A stretch of 64,000 bases of DNA from Bdellovibrionales bacterium (GCA_016714165.1 JADJNU010000002.1:682001-746000), one strand, 5' to 3'. Positions 1-8,579 are shown, counted from the first letter of the stretch. Program-made: numbers and translations. The notes: generated by a model from the letters alone, not told the origin.

Positions 1-81
1 GAGGGACATCCTTTTCATGGGAGTCAGTCCCTGATAAAACTCTTTAAACTGAGAGACTATCTGGCCAAACAGTTTCTGCAA
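1..81 (-). CDS. fliF: FliF, flagellar MS-ring protein, N-terminal fragment (runs off window)
   Basis: Only the first 27 codons lie in the window. The start is read as TTG at 81-79 because an AGGAGG ribosome-binding site sits just upstream (about 89-94) and the peptide begins MQKLFGQIVSQFKEF, followed by LTPMKRMSL, which matches the cytoplasmic N-terminus of FliF before its first membrane helix. FliF builds the inner-membrane MS ring on which the rod and export apparatus assemble. It follows fliE on the same strand after 58 bases, the usual order flgB-flgC-fliE-fliF. The TTG start is unusual, but no better start is visible. Identity rests on context plus a short match. Confidence 0.8.
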   Translation of the reverse strand, partial: MQKLFGQIVSQFKEFYQGLTPMKRMSL

Positions 82-139
82 AATCTACCTCCTAAAATCG
101 GAAACAAGGACCATGAGACACAATTTAGCTATTCATTCT

Positions 140-475
140 TTAAACTTGCATTTTCATCACTTCATGATACGCATCAATAATCTTATTTCTCACTTGCATC
201 ATCAACTTTAAGGCAATATCTGCCTTTTCGGTGGCAATCATCACTTCCGGAATATTTTTCGATTCGCCAGTTGCTAATTTTTGCATCGCCACATCTGCGT
301 CTTTTTGTAAGGTATTGACTGACTGAACTGCCGATTTCAGGGTTTCCGCGAAGGTTTTCTGGCTTGGGTCACTTGGAATTCCAGCTTCCTGGTTTATTTT
401 TGTTGTCCTCTGCTCGCTGAGTGTCCGACCCGTGTGCAGTAGATTCTCGGCATTGCTTATGGTCAAACCATCCAT
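140..475 (-). CDS. fliE: FliE, flagellar MS-ring/rod junction protein
   Basis: 111 residues, the normal FliE size. FliE is the small adaptor joining the FliF ring to the proximal rod. The C-terminal half carries the family signature: a helix with ATEKADIALKLMMQVRNKI and then the ending DAYHEVMKMQV. The N-terminal 35 residues are poorly conserved, as usual. The ATG at 475 has a strong upstream ribosome-binding site (GGGAGGTGA). It lies 60 bases after flgC and 58 before fliF, all on the minus strand, so one operon is likely. Confidence 0.96.
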   Translation of the reverse strand: MDGLTISNAENLLHTGRTLSEQRTTKINQEAGIPSDPSQKTFAETLKSAVQSVNTLQKDADVAMQKLATGESKNIPEVMIATEKADIALKLMMQVRNKIIDAYHEVMKMQV

Positions 476-535
476 TGCTCACCTCCCTAACTAGTTTATC
501 AAAGACTCTTAAAACTTTCTCTATACATCTTAGAA

Positions 536-973
536 TTAGCGACCAATCTCCAGCGCGCTGATCGCCATGTCTTTACTCGCTTGCATAGCCGAGACGTTTG
601 CCTCGTATGATCGCGTCGCTTGAATCATATTTGCCATTTCTTCCATGAGATTAATATTCGGATAGGCAACGTAGCCTTGATCATTGGCATCTGGGTGATC
701 TGGTTCGTATTTGAGAACGGGGGCCTTCCGATCGACAGTCACGTCAGTCACCTGGACTCTTTGAATATTTCGATCCGGCAGACTCGTGACAATTTCACCA
801 AAGTTTCTGGTCTCAGGCATCGACTCGAAAACAACGTCCTTTCGTCGATATGGCCCCCCTTCGGGAGTTTTTGTTGTATTGATATTGGCGATATTTGATG
901 AGATCGTGTTCATTCTCATTCTTTGCGCCGTCAGTCCACTGGCCGAGACGTTCATTGAATTAGAAAAATCCAT
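536..973 (-). CDS. flgC: FlgC, flagellar proximal rod protein
   Basis: 145 residues, full length. FlgC is a proximal rod subunit in the periplasm, exported by the flagellar type III apparatus. The N-terminal rod signature is clear (SASGLTAQRMRMNTISSNIA), with the family insert TKTPEGGPYRRKDVVFE, and the C-terminal helix NLMEEMANMIQATRSYEANV packs against it in the D0 domain. The ATG overlaps the TAA stop of the upstream flgB remnant (TAATG), so the two are translationally coupled. Unlike flgB, this gene is intact. Confidence 0.97.
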   Translation of the reverse strand: MDFSNSMNVSASGLTAQRMRMNTISSNIANINTTKTPEGGPYRRKDVVFESMPETRNFGEIVTSLPDRNIQRVQVTDVTVDRKAPVLKYEPDHPDANDQGYVAYPNINLMEEMANMIQATRSYEANVSAMQASKDMAISALEIGR

Positions 974-1119
974 TACCTGTTACCCTCTGTCACAGCGTAC
1001 TTGTATCCAGGCGTTTCAGCATTGGCAATATTTGCCGATGTCACTGATTGGCGAAGAAGTCTCAGATTAATCGATGCCCCCAGGGCGCTCGTTGTCTTGT
1101 CAAAAAGATTATTACTCAC
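973..1119 (-). pseudogene. flgB: FlgB, internally deleted (48 residues, ends retained)
   Basis: A short open frame lies between the sigma-54 activator and flgC. It starts at GTG (1119-1117), overlapping the activator's TGA stop, with AAAGGA upstream. Residues 4-40 match the conserved FlgB N-terminus (NNLFDKTTSALGAS, then LLRQSVTSANIANAETPGYK). The next residues, YKYAVTEGNR and stop, look like the extreme C-terminus of FlgB. FlgB is normally about 130-140 residues, so roughly 85 middle codons are missing, in frame. The C-terminal helix needed for the rod D0 coiled coil is lost, so function is doubtful. Start overlap and TAATG coupling to flgC are both preserved. It could be a real deletion or an assembly collapse. 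Confidence 0.75.
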
Positions 1120-2075
1120 GGATTCAAAGTCCTTTCGCATCCACGGTATTCCCTAATTTTGTTTCTCAAAGTCCGAATGCTAATCCCAAGTAAATCTGCC
1201 GCCTGAGTTCGATTATGTCCCGTGTGTTCAAGGGTTTTCAAAATTAGTACCTTTTCCATTTCTGATACAGTCATCCCGGCCTGAACTCTGTCCTCTTGCC
1301 GACTTTCCTGATAGTCAGAAATCATTATGGAATGAGGAGATAATTCTGTATCCTCGCTCAACAACACAGATCGCTCTATGACATTTTTCAGTTCACGGAC
1401 ATTGCCTGGCCAATCCCAACTCTGGAGTTTTTTGGACGCCTCGGCTCCAATACGCTTAAGGGGAATACCGTTCTCACGGCAGGAGATCTCAATAAACCAT
1501 CGACTGAGAAATTCAATATCCTTTGGGCGCTCCCGAAGAGGAGGCAACACCAAAGGAATTGCGTTGAGGCGATAGAAGAGATCCTCGCGAAACTGATTTC
1601 GACGAACCATATCTTTCAAGTCGCGATTGGTGGCCGCAAGGATTCGAACATTTATCTTGATCGGCGCTGCTCCACCCAATCGCTCTACTTCTCCCTCTTG
1701 TATGACCCTTAAGAGCTTTGCTTGGAGCACCAGCGGCATTTCGCTGATTTCATCAAGCAAAAATGTACTGTGATTGGCCATTTCAAACCGTCCCACTCTC
1801 CGTGAATCAGCGCCTGTAAACGCTCCCCTCTCATGTCCAAAGAGCTCACTTTCGAGAAGTCCCTCGGGTACCGCCGCACAATTCAGGGCCGAGAATCGCT
1901 GAGAGGCTCGTGGACTCAACGCATGAATGTAGCGAGCAAGTAGCTCCTTGCCAGTCCCACTTTCTCCCTGAATTAATACGGAAGCACGGCTCGATGCGAT
2001 ACTCTCGACGATTTCTAATATTCGTTTCATCCGTGGATCAGCAGTTTGAATCAGTCCGGTCTTTCGATCATCCAT
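1116..2075 (-). CDS. Sigma-54-dependent transcriptional activator without receiver domain
   Basis: 319 residues: a central AAA+ ATPase followed by a Fis-type helix-turn-helix. Walker A is GESGTGKE (residues 37-44), the sigma-54-contacting loop GAFTGA is at 84-89, and Walker B appears as FLLDEISEMP. The last 45 residues hold the DNA-binding helix (HNRTQAADLLGISIRTLRNKI). There is no N-terminal receiver; only about 10 residues precede the AAA+ region, so it may be constitutive or controlled by another protein. It sits in the flagellar operon directly upstream of flgB, which suggests a role like FlrC/FleR in the flagellar hierarchy. Its stop overlaps the flgB start. Confidence 0.93.
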   Translation of the reverse strand: MDDRKTGLIQTADPRMKRILEIVESIASSRASVLIQGESGTGKELLARYIHALSPRASQRFSALNCAAVPEGLLESELFGHERGAFTGADSRRVGRFEMANHSTFLLDEISEMPLVLQAKLLRVIQEGEVERLGGAAPIKINVRILAATNRDLKDMVRRNQFREDLFYRLNAIPLVLPPLRERPKDIEFLSRWFIEISCRENGIPLKRIGAEASKKLQSWDWPGNVRELKNVIERSVLLSEDTELSPHSIMISDYQESRQEDRVQAGMTVSEMEKVLILKTLEHTGHNRTQAADLLGISIRTLRNKIREYRGCERTLNP

Positions 2076-2078
2076 CCT

Positions 2079-4391
2079 TTACTCCCCTTTGACACCAGAC
2101 ATAGCTGGAATTCTGTTGAGATATTTCTTATAGGAATCTTGCCATTCCGCTTGCTGAAGCCGTTCGGCGGCTAGCTTCTTATAGATCTGACCACTCTCAT
2201 CCTTCAGTAGTCCCCAAACCTTTTCGGCCGCCCGTATATCTCCCGTTTCATAGAGTATCGATCCCACTTTATAACGAACATAGGCAACGGGACGCCTGTT
2301 TTCGAATTGATCCAAAAGCTCGAGGTACGCTTCCACAGCTCCTATGGTCTTTTTTTGTTGATACAGAACATCTCCCCGCTTTTCTAAGGCTGAGATCCAC
2401 ACGTCATCTGCCACTGGCATCTTCTGGACCTTCATCGCTCGAATGAGATTCAAAGTAGTCTCGGCATCAGGCCACTGCTTTTGACGAATCTGCATTTCAG
2501 CCAACTTCAAGTAAACAGGGGCGAGCATTTCGGGAGATTTCTTCCAAGCCTCAATCAGCTCCAACAGGTATTTTACGACCTCCTCAGTTTGCCCTTTTTC
2601 TTCGGCGACTTTTGCCAAATTTCCCATCCACTCAATTCTTGATTGCGCAGAAAAAGCTTCAGGATTTTTTATTTCTTTCAAATATCTATGCGCTTTGGTG
2701 ATATCTCTTTGGAGCAAGCAGTTCGTCGAAAGCCGCAAATAGAGCTCGTCAAACTGAGGAAGGTGCTCTATGACTCGCCTTTCTTTCTCTTCCTGAGTAC
2801 CCTTTATCTTTTGCAGATTTAGGAGAAGCTCTGAATAAATCTTCTCTGACTCATTGTATACGCCAGCCTGCTCATAGGCCTGTCCAAGAAAATAGGGAAT
2901 ATCCAGCCGATCCGGCTTCTTCAACCAAGTCGCTGAAAGCTTAGAAAATTTTCCCAACACATCCATATATCTCTTTTCTTCAGCCATCTTTTTTAGGTCA
3001 TCAGTGATATTCCTTAATATTCGCTTGTGGAAGAAAGGTAAGCTCGACGAAGTCGGATGACTTTGATAGAAGCTCACTAGGTATCCGAGGGCTCTCTCAT
3101 ATTCTCCACGACGATAATATCCGTCAGAAACCATAAGATTTATGAATTCATCCATCTTAGGCAGCGACGATTTGACCGCGATCTCGTTCATTTCATCAAC
3201 AGCACGTTTGAGTTCCTTTTCCTTCATTCCCTTCATCTGTTGACTGAGCATTCTAACTCTTGCCACACCAGCTCCTGGACTATCATGAAATCTGAAGTAA
3301 CTTTCTAGATAGCCACCCATCACTCTGCTTTGGTCAACTCCCATAATCTCCATGAGTTCCCCAACTCGGGTCATCGCATACCCATCGTGATCGTGGTTTG
3401 GAAAATATTTGAGAAAATTGACGTAGGCTTCAAGACTGTTCCGATAGTCTCCTGTCCAAAAATAACTTTCTGCCATATTATAGAGAGCATTTGGAAATCT
3501 CTTTTCAAAACTCGGCAAAGAATTCAATGCCGCTTGATACAGAGAAATGGCCTCTTTGTAATCACGCCGCGAAAAAGCGACATCCCCTAAACGATAGGTC
3601 GCCTCATTTGAAAACATCTTATCTTTGGCGGTTTTCCCTAGATTTTCGTAGGTTCGTGTGGCTTCCTCATATTTTCCCAACTGAACATAGACGGCACCAA
3701 TTGCGCGTCTAACTGGATCCGTGTGTGGGGATTCTGGATATTTCTCTAAGAATCGTTGAAGATTCTGAAGCGCCGTGAGAGCTTCTCCCCGTTCTAGAAC
3801 CGAATAACTCAGAATGAGTTCCGTTCGCTCCGCCAAAGGTGAATCCGGATACCTTGCCAGAAGATATTGGTACTCGTCATAGGCCCTCTGAAAGTGATAA
3901 GTCAATTTTTCATCCTGATAGAGGGAATAATGTATCTCAGCAGCCATATTGCGCACGATTTCGTCATAGATGCTTTTCGGAAACTTACGATTGAAATACT
4001 CGTATGTCTTAAGAAATGCAGCCTTTCGACCCTTTAAGAATAGGGTCAATAAAAAGCGGGCCTGCTTATTTTCATCGTCATTTCGTGGAGCAATGACGTA
4101 CTCAGGACTATTTTCCAAAAGCTTTGGTAACTCGCTGGACGACATTTGCAGCATGGGAAATCTAATAAAGATATTTTGCTTGCTCGCTATTATCGCATCC
4201 TCTTTAATCTCAAATTCCTTTACTCGAAATCGATTGTAGTCGGGATCATTTCCATCAAAAACGCCGCCCGTTTGTGTAAGTGTTTTTTTGGTTTGATCGG
4301 AGGTCTTTTCTCCCGCTTGCTCCGCGGCTAGCAATTCACTCCCAGCAGGAGATCGCTGAAGACTCTTCTTTACGTAGTCCGCTCGCCCCAC
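2079..4391 (-). CDS. Large tetratricopeptide-repeat protein; probably the C-terminal part of an AMIN-TPR protein
   Basis: 770 residues of mostly helical TPR-like repeats, for example the stretch YQYLLARYPDSPLAERTELI, then EALTALQNLQRFLEKYPESP and NALYNMAESYFWTGDYRNSL. Such proteins act as scaffolds, here probably in the periplasm. The annotated start (GTG at 4391) has no signal peptide and overlaps the AMIN-domain frame by 56 bases. A run of seven A (minus strand, near 4400) lies where the frames meet; removing one A would join both into a single exported protein of about 950 residues. It ends 3 bases before the sigma-54 activator, so it shares the flagellar transcript. Exact role unknown. 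Confidence 0.8.
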   Translation of the reverse strand: MGRADYVKKSLQRSPAGSELLAAEQAGEKTSDQTKKTLTQTGGVFDGNDPDYNRFRVKEFEIKEDAIIASKQNIFIRFPMLQMSSSELPKLLENSPEYVIAPRNDDENKQARFLLTLFLKGRKAAFLKTYEYFNRKFPKSIYDEIVRNMAAEIHYSLYQDEKLTYHFQRAYDEYQYLLARYPDSPLAERTELILSYSVLERGEALTALQNLQRFLEKYPESPHTDPVRRAIGAVYVQLGKYEEATRTYENLGKTAKDKMFSNEATYRLGDVAFSRRDYKEAISLYQAALNSLPSFEKRFPNALYNMAESYFWTGDYRNSLEAYVNFLKYFPNHDHDGYAMTRVGELMEIMGVDQSRVMGGYLESYFRFHDSPGAGVARVRMLSQQMKGMKEKELKRAVDEMNEIAVKSSLPKMDEFINLMVSDGYYRRGEYERALGYLVSFYQSHPTSSSLPFFHKRILRNITDDLKKMAEEKRYMDVLGKFSKLSATWLKKPDRLDIPYFLGQAYEQAGVYNESEKIYSELLLNLQKIKGTQEEKERRVIEHLPQFDELYLRLSTNCLLQRDITKAHRYLKEIKNPEAFSAQSRIEWMGNLAKVAEEKGQTEEVVKYLLELIEAWKKSPEMLAPVYLKLAEMQIRQKQWPDAETTLNLIRAMKVQKMPVADDVWISALEKRGDVLYQQKKTIGAVEAYLELLDQFENRRPVAYVRYKVGSILYETGDIRAAEKVWGLLKDESGQIYKKLAAERLQQAEWQDSYKKYLNRIPAMSGVKGE

Positions 4392-4857
4392 TGCTAATTT
4401 TTTTACTCCTCTTCCTTGCTTCCTCGGATTTTTTATCTTCTGGATTCGGAGTCGTTGTATTCACGCTGTTCTTTATTTGTGGATTTGGAGCCTCTCGATA
4501 GATATCAATAATGAGCCGCGAGGGATCATCTGTAAGATAGTCGAAGCTATCAATATTGTTTTCAGTCAAGTTAAACGTCAAAATGTATTTTCCGTCCGCT
4601 CCCGCTTTGTCCAATTCAACTGAAGATACGAGGGCATCAGACCAAGCTTTGAGCTTTGCTTCGGTTGGCAAATCAAATGACGATAAGGCCAAACGAATTC
4701 GCTTTCCCACTCGGGTAACTTCGTAGTCCCACTGATTTTGACCCCGAAACTCAATGTGGGTGGCATCCCCTATTCTGGAAATTTCTCCCGAGACTCCAGT
4801 AGCAAAGGCTGGACCAGGCGTAAATAAATATAATAGAGGAAGAACCAGGGCCTTCAT
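4336..4857 (-). CDS. AMIN-domain exported protein; probable N-terminal part of the AMIN-TPR protein
   Basis: The start is placed at ATG 4857 (the frame is open to 5037) because this gives a typical signal peptide, MKALVLPLLYLFTPGPAFAT, cleaved after AFA. Residues about 22-120 resemble an AMIN domain: VSGEISRIGDATHIEFRGQ, then RIRLALSSFDLP and DDPSRLIIDIYR. AMIN domains are found in periplasmic amidases and secretins and bind cell wall or target to envelope machines. The frame then enters a Lys/Arg-rich linker and terminates after SSAISCWE, which looks like out-of-frame readthrough. See the TPR entry for the likely one-base frameshift at an A7 run. No ribosome-binding site is obvious. Confidence 0.7.
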   Translation of the reverse strand: MKALVLPLLYLFTPGPAFATGVSGEISRIGDATHIEFRGQNQWDYEVTRVGKRIRLALSSFDLPTEAKLKAWSDALVSSVELDKAGADGKYILTFNLTENNIDSFDYLTDDPSRLIIDIYREAPNPQIKNSVNTTTPNPEDKKSEEARKRSKKISSGASGLRKEESSAISCWE

Positions 4858-5240
4858 CAGAGAGTGAGACCAAAATGAGCCGTCAAAATGGCGACTGAAA
4901 CTCGTGCGAATCAACCATGGTCGAGGCCGAGCTTTGCCGTAGATTTTCAATAAGTTAATCTGTGCTTTGTCAATTTTTCTCACCATGACCAAGCTCGCCC
5001 CCTTGACGTCACAACATATAAGCAGAAGGAATGCCAAGTCTGATCTCTATTGGGGTTGGCAATCGCGCCCATATGGAGTATTTTGACCAGCCGAATTCTT
5101 GTCACTAACGACAAAGACCTGACACTCAACCAAGGTCAGTAAGTTGACGCCGAGTACAGGTCTTGGGTACTTTCATTTCAATTTAACTCAAAGGGACAAA
5201 CTATAATTCCGATAAATGGAAAGAAACATGGAAGGGCAAA
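4858..5240. other. Divergent intergenic region with nested inverted repeats
   Basis: This lies between the minus-strand AMIN/TPR-flagellar operon and the plus-strand lipoprotein-mla operon and should contain both promoters. It holds an 8-base inverted repeat AAGACCTG (5114-5121) / CAGGTCTT (5157-5164), with a smaller CTGAC/GTCAG pair nested between the arms (5119-5123, 5135-5139). The arms compete, as in operators or attenuators. No clear -35/-10 or sigma-54 site was recognised. The frame continuous with the AMIN protein runs to 5037 but looks non-coding beyond its signal peptide. Confidence 0.4.
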
Positions 5241-5765
5241 ATGTCCAGTTTGTTAACCAACACCGTTAGGACCGCAATAAGTCTTCTTTTGATCACAGGC
5301 GTCTCCAACTCGTGTGTGTCTATTGATATCTCGAAAACAAATCAGGTAAGGGATAACAATATCAAGATCCAAGCCCCAGACAAGCCCTATCAAGTTGTCC
5401 CCCTCTCCTCAGTTGATGGCGCCTGGAGAAACACTGAGACCGGAGATAGTATTTCCTACATTTCTGAGTGCGATAGCGCTGCCGACCCCTCTCTCGACTC
5501 AATTCACAAGGGCATTTTACAAGGAATTGAAAATCTCAAAATTGTTAGTTCGGAATACAAAAAATACAATAATCGACAGGCTCTTTTTACGAAAGTAAAT
5601 GGCGAATTGGATGGCATTGGAACTCAAATGCAATTCGTCATCTTCAAGAAGAATCAGTGTATCTATGTCCTCACTAACATTTCATATATGAAAAGCGAGA
5701 ACCCAAACGGAACCTCTTCTCCTCGGGACTTTCAGATGTTTCTTGAAAAGTTTGAGGTTCCCTGA
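5241..5765 (+). CDS. Putative lipoprotein preceding the Mla operon
   Basis: 174 residues. The N-terminus has a hydrophobic segment (AISLLLITGVSNS) followed by Cys, an imperfect lipobox, so a lipoprotein is likely but not certain. A GGAAGG ribosome-binding site precedes the ATG. The rest is polar with two further Cys and no family I recognise. Its TGA stop overlaps the mlaE ATG by one base, so it is co-translated with the lipid transporter and may be an envelope partner of it. That role is inferred from position only. It does not look like MlaC (phospholipid shuttle) or MlaA. Confidence 0.7.
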   Translation: MSSLLTNTVRTAISLLLITGVSNSCVSIDISKTNQVRDNNIKIQAPDKPYQVVPLSSVDGAWRNTETGDSISYISECDSAADPSLDSIHKGILQGIENLKIVSSEYKKYNNRQALFTKVNGELDGIGTQMQFVIFKKNQCIYVLTNISYMKSENPNGTSSPRDFQMFLEKFEVP

Positions 5766-6541
5766 TGAAAATCCTTTGGCCCAGCATTCGCATTGTTGAG
5801 TTTCTTGGCGGAACATTTCTCCTTGCCCGCCAAACTTTCAAGGAAGGCTTCGTAGGTCCAACTTATCCGGCACTCATTGTTGAACAAATATATTTGATAG
5901 GTGTAAAATCACTCCCGTTGATCATCGTCGTCTCAGCCAGCACGGGAATGGTCATGGCGCTTCAATTTGGTATTGGCCTTGAAAAATTTGGTGGTGAGCT
6001 CTATGTTCCAAATATTGTTTCTGTCTCGATAATTCGGGAACTAGGGCCAGTGTTTGCATCTCTCATGCTCGCAGCACGAGTTGGAGCTGGAATCACAAGC
6101 GAAATTGGCTCAATGAAGGTGAGCCAGCAAATTGATGCAATCAGAGCGCTCGGAACATCACCCATCAAAAAAATTGTTTTCCCTCGAGTGCTCGCGTGCC
6201 TGATTTCAGTCCCTCTCGTCTGCGTCGTTGCAAATTCAGTCGGAGTCCTTGGCGGACTCGTCGTTGGTACTATTGATTTAGGAATTGAGCCCAATTTCTA
6301 TTTCAACAAAATAGTCTCGACGGTTGGATTTTCGGACTATATTTCTGGGCTTGGAAAAACGGTTTTTTTTGCGCTCTTTATTTCTATTCCTGCATGTTAC
6401 TACTGTTTGAGGGCTAAGGGTGGGACTCAAGGAGTTGGACAGGCGACAACCAAGTCCGTGGTAACTTCTTCAATTTTTATTGTTGTGGGTGACTTCTTTC
6501 TCACCAAGTTATTTTATCTCATTGAAAGGTGGATAGGGTGA
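5765..6541 (+). CDS. mlaE: MlaE-type ABC transporter permease (phospholipid trafficking)
   Basis: 258 residues, a typical MlaE/YrbE permease with about five to six membrane segments. Characteristic stretches include STGMVMALQFGIGLEKFGGE, then RELGPVFASLMLAARVGAGI and SEIGSMKVSQQIDAIRALG. MlaE forms the inner-membrane core of the MCE transporter that moves phospholipid between inner and outer membranes and keeps outer-leaflet asymmetry. It overlaps the preceding lipoprotein stop by one base and mlaF by four, giving the compact order lipoprotein-mlaE-mlaF-mlaD. Confidence 0.96.
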   Translation: MKILWPSIRIVEFLGGTFLLARQTFKEGFVGPTYPALIVEQIYLIGVKSLPLIIVVSASTGMVMALQFGIGLEKFGGELYVPNIVSVSIIRELGPVFASLMLAARVGAGITSEIGSMKVSQQIDAIRALGTSPIKKIVFPRVLACLISVPLVCVVANSVGVLGGLVVGTIDLGIEPNFYFNKIVSTVGFSDYISGLGKTVFFALFISIPACYYCLRAKGGTQGVGQATTKSVVTSSIFIVVGDFFLTKLFYLIERWIG

Positions 6542-7266
6542 TTAGCGTAAGAAAATTTCGCAAGTCATTTGATCGAAAAATAATCCATCGAGGAGTTACT
6601 TTTGACGTCAATGAAGGAGAATGCCTCGGATTGGTCGGCGGTTCTGGTTCGGGAAAAAGTGTCATTTTAAGAAGCCTCATTGGCCTAGAGAAGCCGGATG
6701 CGGGTGAAATTTTCATCAATCAGGAGAATATCGTACCGTTCAGTGAGCAAGAGCTTTTGCCAATCAGAAAAAAAGTGGCATACGTGTTCCAAAATGGAGC
6801 TCTCTTTGATTCGATGACTGTTTACGACAACCTTGCTTATCCCCTTCGGGCCCACACAAGCATGAGTAAAGTGGAAATTCGAGACCGGATAGACGAGCAA
6901 CTCGAGGAATTTGGCTTGTCTGGAACGGAAAATCTTTATCCGGCGGAGCTCTCTGGAGGCATGCAAAAACGAGTGGGACTTGCAAGAGCCATTGTCAATC
7001 GCCCCTCTATTGTGCTCTACGATGAACCAACAGCAGGTCTCGACCCCTTTAACACCAAAAAGCTTCAGGAGATGATTCTGCGGCTCAAGCAAAGAGGAGT
7101 CACCTCTATCTTTGTAACCCACGATATGCCCAGTGCTTTCGTTGTTTGCGATCGAATTGCCTTGTTATTGAATGGCGAAATTATCACTACTGGAACAATA
7201 GAGGAAATGAAGTCCGATCCCGAGGGAATTCTACAAAGATTTATTAACGGATCTTTTGCTTATTAG
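6538..7266 (+). CDS. mlaF: MlaF-type ABC transporter ATPase
   Basis: A complete ABC ATPase: Walker A GGSGSGKS, Q-loop around AYVFQNGALFDSMTVYDN, signature LSGGMQKRVGLARA, Walker B IVLYDEPTAGLDP and the switch His in VTHDMPSA. The FQNGALFDSM motif is typical of MlaF. I prefer the GTG at 6538, which overlaps the mlaE TGA (GTGA) with AAAGG 8 bases upstream, over the GTG at 6529 that opens the frame but lacks a ribosome-binding site. It powers lipid transport with MlaE and MlaD. Confidence 0.96.
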   Translation: MISVRKFRKSFDRKIIHRGVTFDVNEGECLGLVGGSGSGKSVILRSLIGLEKPDAGEIFINQENIVPFSEQELLPIRKKVAYVFQNGALFDSMTVYDNLAYPLRAHTSMSKVEIRDRIDEQLEEFGLSGTENLYPAELSGGMQKRVGLARAIVNRPSIVLYDEPTAGLDPFNTKKLQEMILRLKQRGVTSIFVTHDMPSAFVVCDRIALLLNGEIITTGTIEEMKSDPEGILQRFINGSFAY

Positions 7267-7286
7267 ATTGAGTTGGAGAATAAGAT

Positions 7287-8105
7287 ATGGAGTCTTTAGG
7301 AAAAAATGAAATTCGCGTTGGCTTATTTGTGGCGGGAAGTCTGGCCCTTCTTCTGACTTCCATTTTACTTTTAGGTGGAGATAAGTATTTGTTTCGGGAT
7401 ACTTACCAGCTGCGAACAAAAATGAATCATGTCCAAGGCTTAGTCGAAGGCAGCGTGGTCAGTTTGTCCGGAATCAATATTGGCGTGGTGAAGAAAATGA
7501 ATTTCACTTCCGATTCAAAATTGGATTTAAACTTACACCTCGACAGAGATTTCTCCGATCGCATTACCGAAAACTCCGTTGCTTCAATTAGAACTCAGGG
7601 AGCACTTGGCGACAAATATATTTACATCGAACCTGGTCCTGCAGGTAAACGACCCCTTAAAGATGGCGAATACATAACCGCTGATCTTTCGGGCGATATT
7701 TTTGATCTCATAAAGGAGAAAGGCAGCGAACTAGGGCACCTCGTTGACGTCATAAGGGAAGTTCACATTCTACTAAAGGGACTCAACGACGAAAATCGCG
7801 CGGCCGTCCTTATGTCTAATATGGTCTCATCGAGTGAGAATCTGAATAAGCTTCTTCTCGACGCACGGGGGGCCATCCAAGATATTCGTGGTGATAAGAG
7901 CGAAAAGGGAGGAATCAAGCTTGCCGTAAATTATTTGGTAAACATCCTCGAAAAAGTCGATTCGGGTAAAGGGACGCTCGGTGAGATCATCAACAATCCT
8001 TCGATTCATGAGCGACTGATTTCATTATTGGGCGATTCTCCCCGAAATAAGTTTTTAAAGCCGCTTATTCGTGAAAGTGTCGCTCCGAAAAGTAGCGAGC
8101 CCTAA
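7287..8105 (+). CDS. mlaD: MlaD-type MCE-domain lipid-binding protein
   Basis: 272 residues. A short cytoplasmic end leads into one membrane helix (GLFVAGSLALLLTSILLLGG), then an MCE domain at about residues 38-120 (VQGLVEGSVVSLSGINIGVV, later IRTQGALGDKYIYIEPG). The C-terminal half is helical and includes the segment IKLAVNYLVNILEKVDSGKG, recurrent in MCE proteins. MlaD forms the periplasmic hexameric ring on MlaE. The ATG has GGAG upstream and follows mlaF by 20 bases. No mlaB or mlaC follows, so the system is split or minimal here. Confidence 0.95.
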   Translation: MESLGKNEIRVGLFVAGSLALLLTSILLLGGDKYLFRDTYQLRTKMNHVQGLVEGSVVSLSGINIGVVKKMNFTSDSKLDLNLHLDRDFSDRITENSVASIRTQGALGDKYIYIEPGPAGKRPLKDGEYITADLSGDIFDLIKEKGSELGHLVDVIREVHILLKGLNDENRAAVLMSNMVSSSENLNKLLLDARGAIQDIRGDKSEKGGIKLAVNYLVNILEKVDSGKGTLGEIINNPSIHERLISLLGDSPRNKFLKPLIRESVAPKSSEP

Positions 8106-8151
8106 AGAGCGACGAATTTTCTAGAGAAACACCACGCACAAAGACAAAAAA

Positions 8152-8562
8152 TTATTCACGATCTGCTTCGCCTGGTCGAAATGGCTTCGAGAGAAAAGCC
8201 CGAACATTCTCGTCGCTGCCATCAATACTAGGAACGGATTTTCGATCGGTCGTGAATCTTAGCGAATAAACCCATCGTCGCCCTAAATGATCATTCACTT
8301 TTTGGATGAGCACGTCTTTGACATAATGAAGATCTTGAATTCGCGCTGGATGATCCACCCAAATGATCAAGGTTCCTCCCTGATATCCAACGGGATTGGT
8401 TGTCTTGGCCAGTTCTGACCCAACCACCTGGGGCCACTGGCGCCAAAGACGCCATCTCTGAAATCCTTCTACAAGACCTGACTTGCCTTCCGTCAAAAGA
8501 CTCTGTAGGACATCGCTAGCAGTATTAAGTCTATTGTTGTGATTGTTTTTTTTTGTTTTCAT
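8152..8562 (-). CDS. DciA-like (DUF721) protein
   Basis: 136 residues with the DUF721 pattern: an N-terminal region predicted helical, then WRLWRQWPQVVGSELAKTT, then the strand GTLIIWVDHPARIQDLHYVK. DciA proteins load or support the replicative helicase DnaB in bacteria lacking DnaC/DnaI, but many DUF721 members are uncharacterised, so this role is by family only. It ends 46 bases from mlaD (convergent). The ATG at 8562 faces trmFO, whose true start is at 8580, so the two are divergent with only about 17 bases between them. The promoter of each must therefore lie inside the other gene or overlap it. Confidence 0.8.
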   Translation of the reverse strand: MKTKKNNHNNRLNTASDVLQSLLTEGKSGLVEGFQRWRLWRQWPQVVGSELAKTTNPVGYQGGTLIIWVDHPARIQDLHYVKDVLIQKVNDHLGRRWVYSLRFTTDRKSVPSIDGSDENVRAFLSKPFRPGEADRE

Positions 8563-8579
8563 ACTATATAAGGCCTAAC

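Noticed and set aside
786..1070. Plus-strand ORF over flgC/flgB
   Set aside because: Antisense shadow of flagellar genes on the minus strand without ribosome-binding site or protein-like composition.
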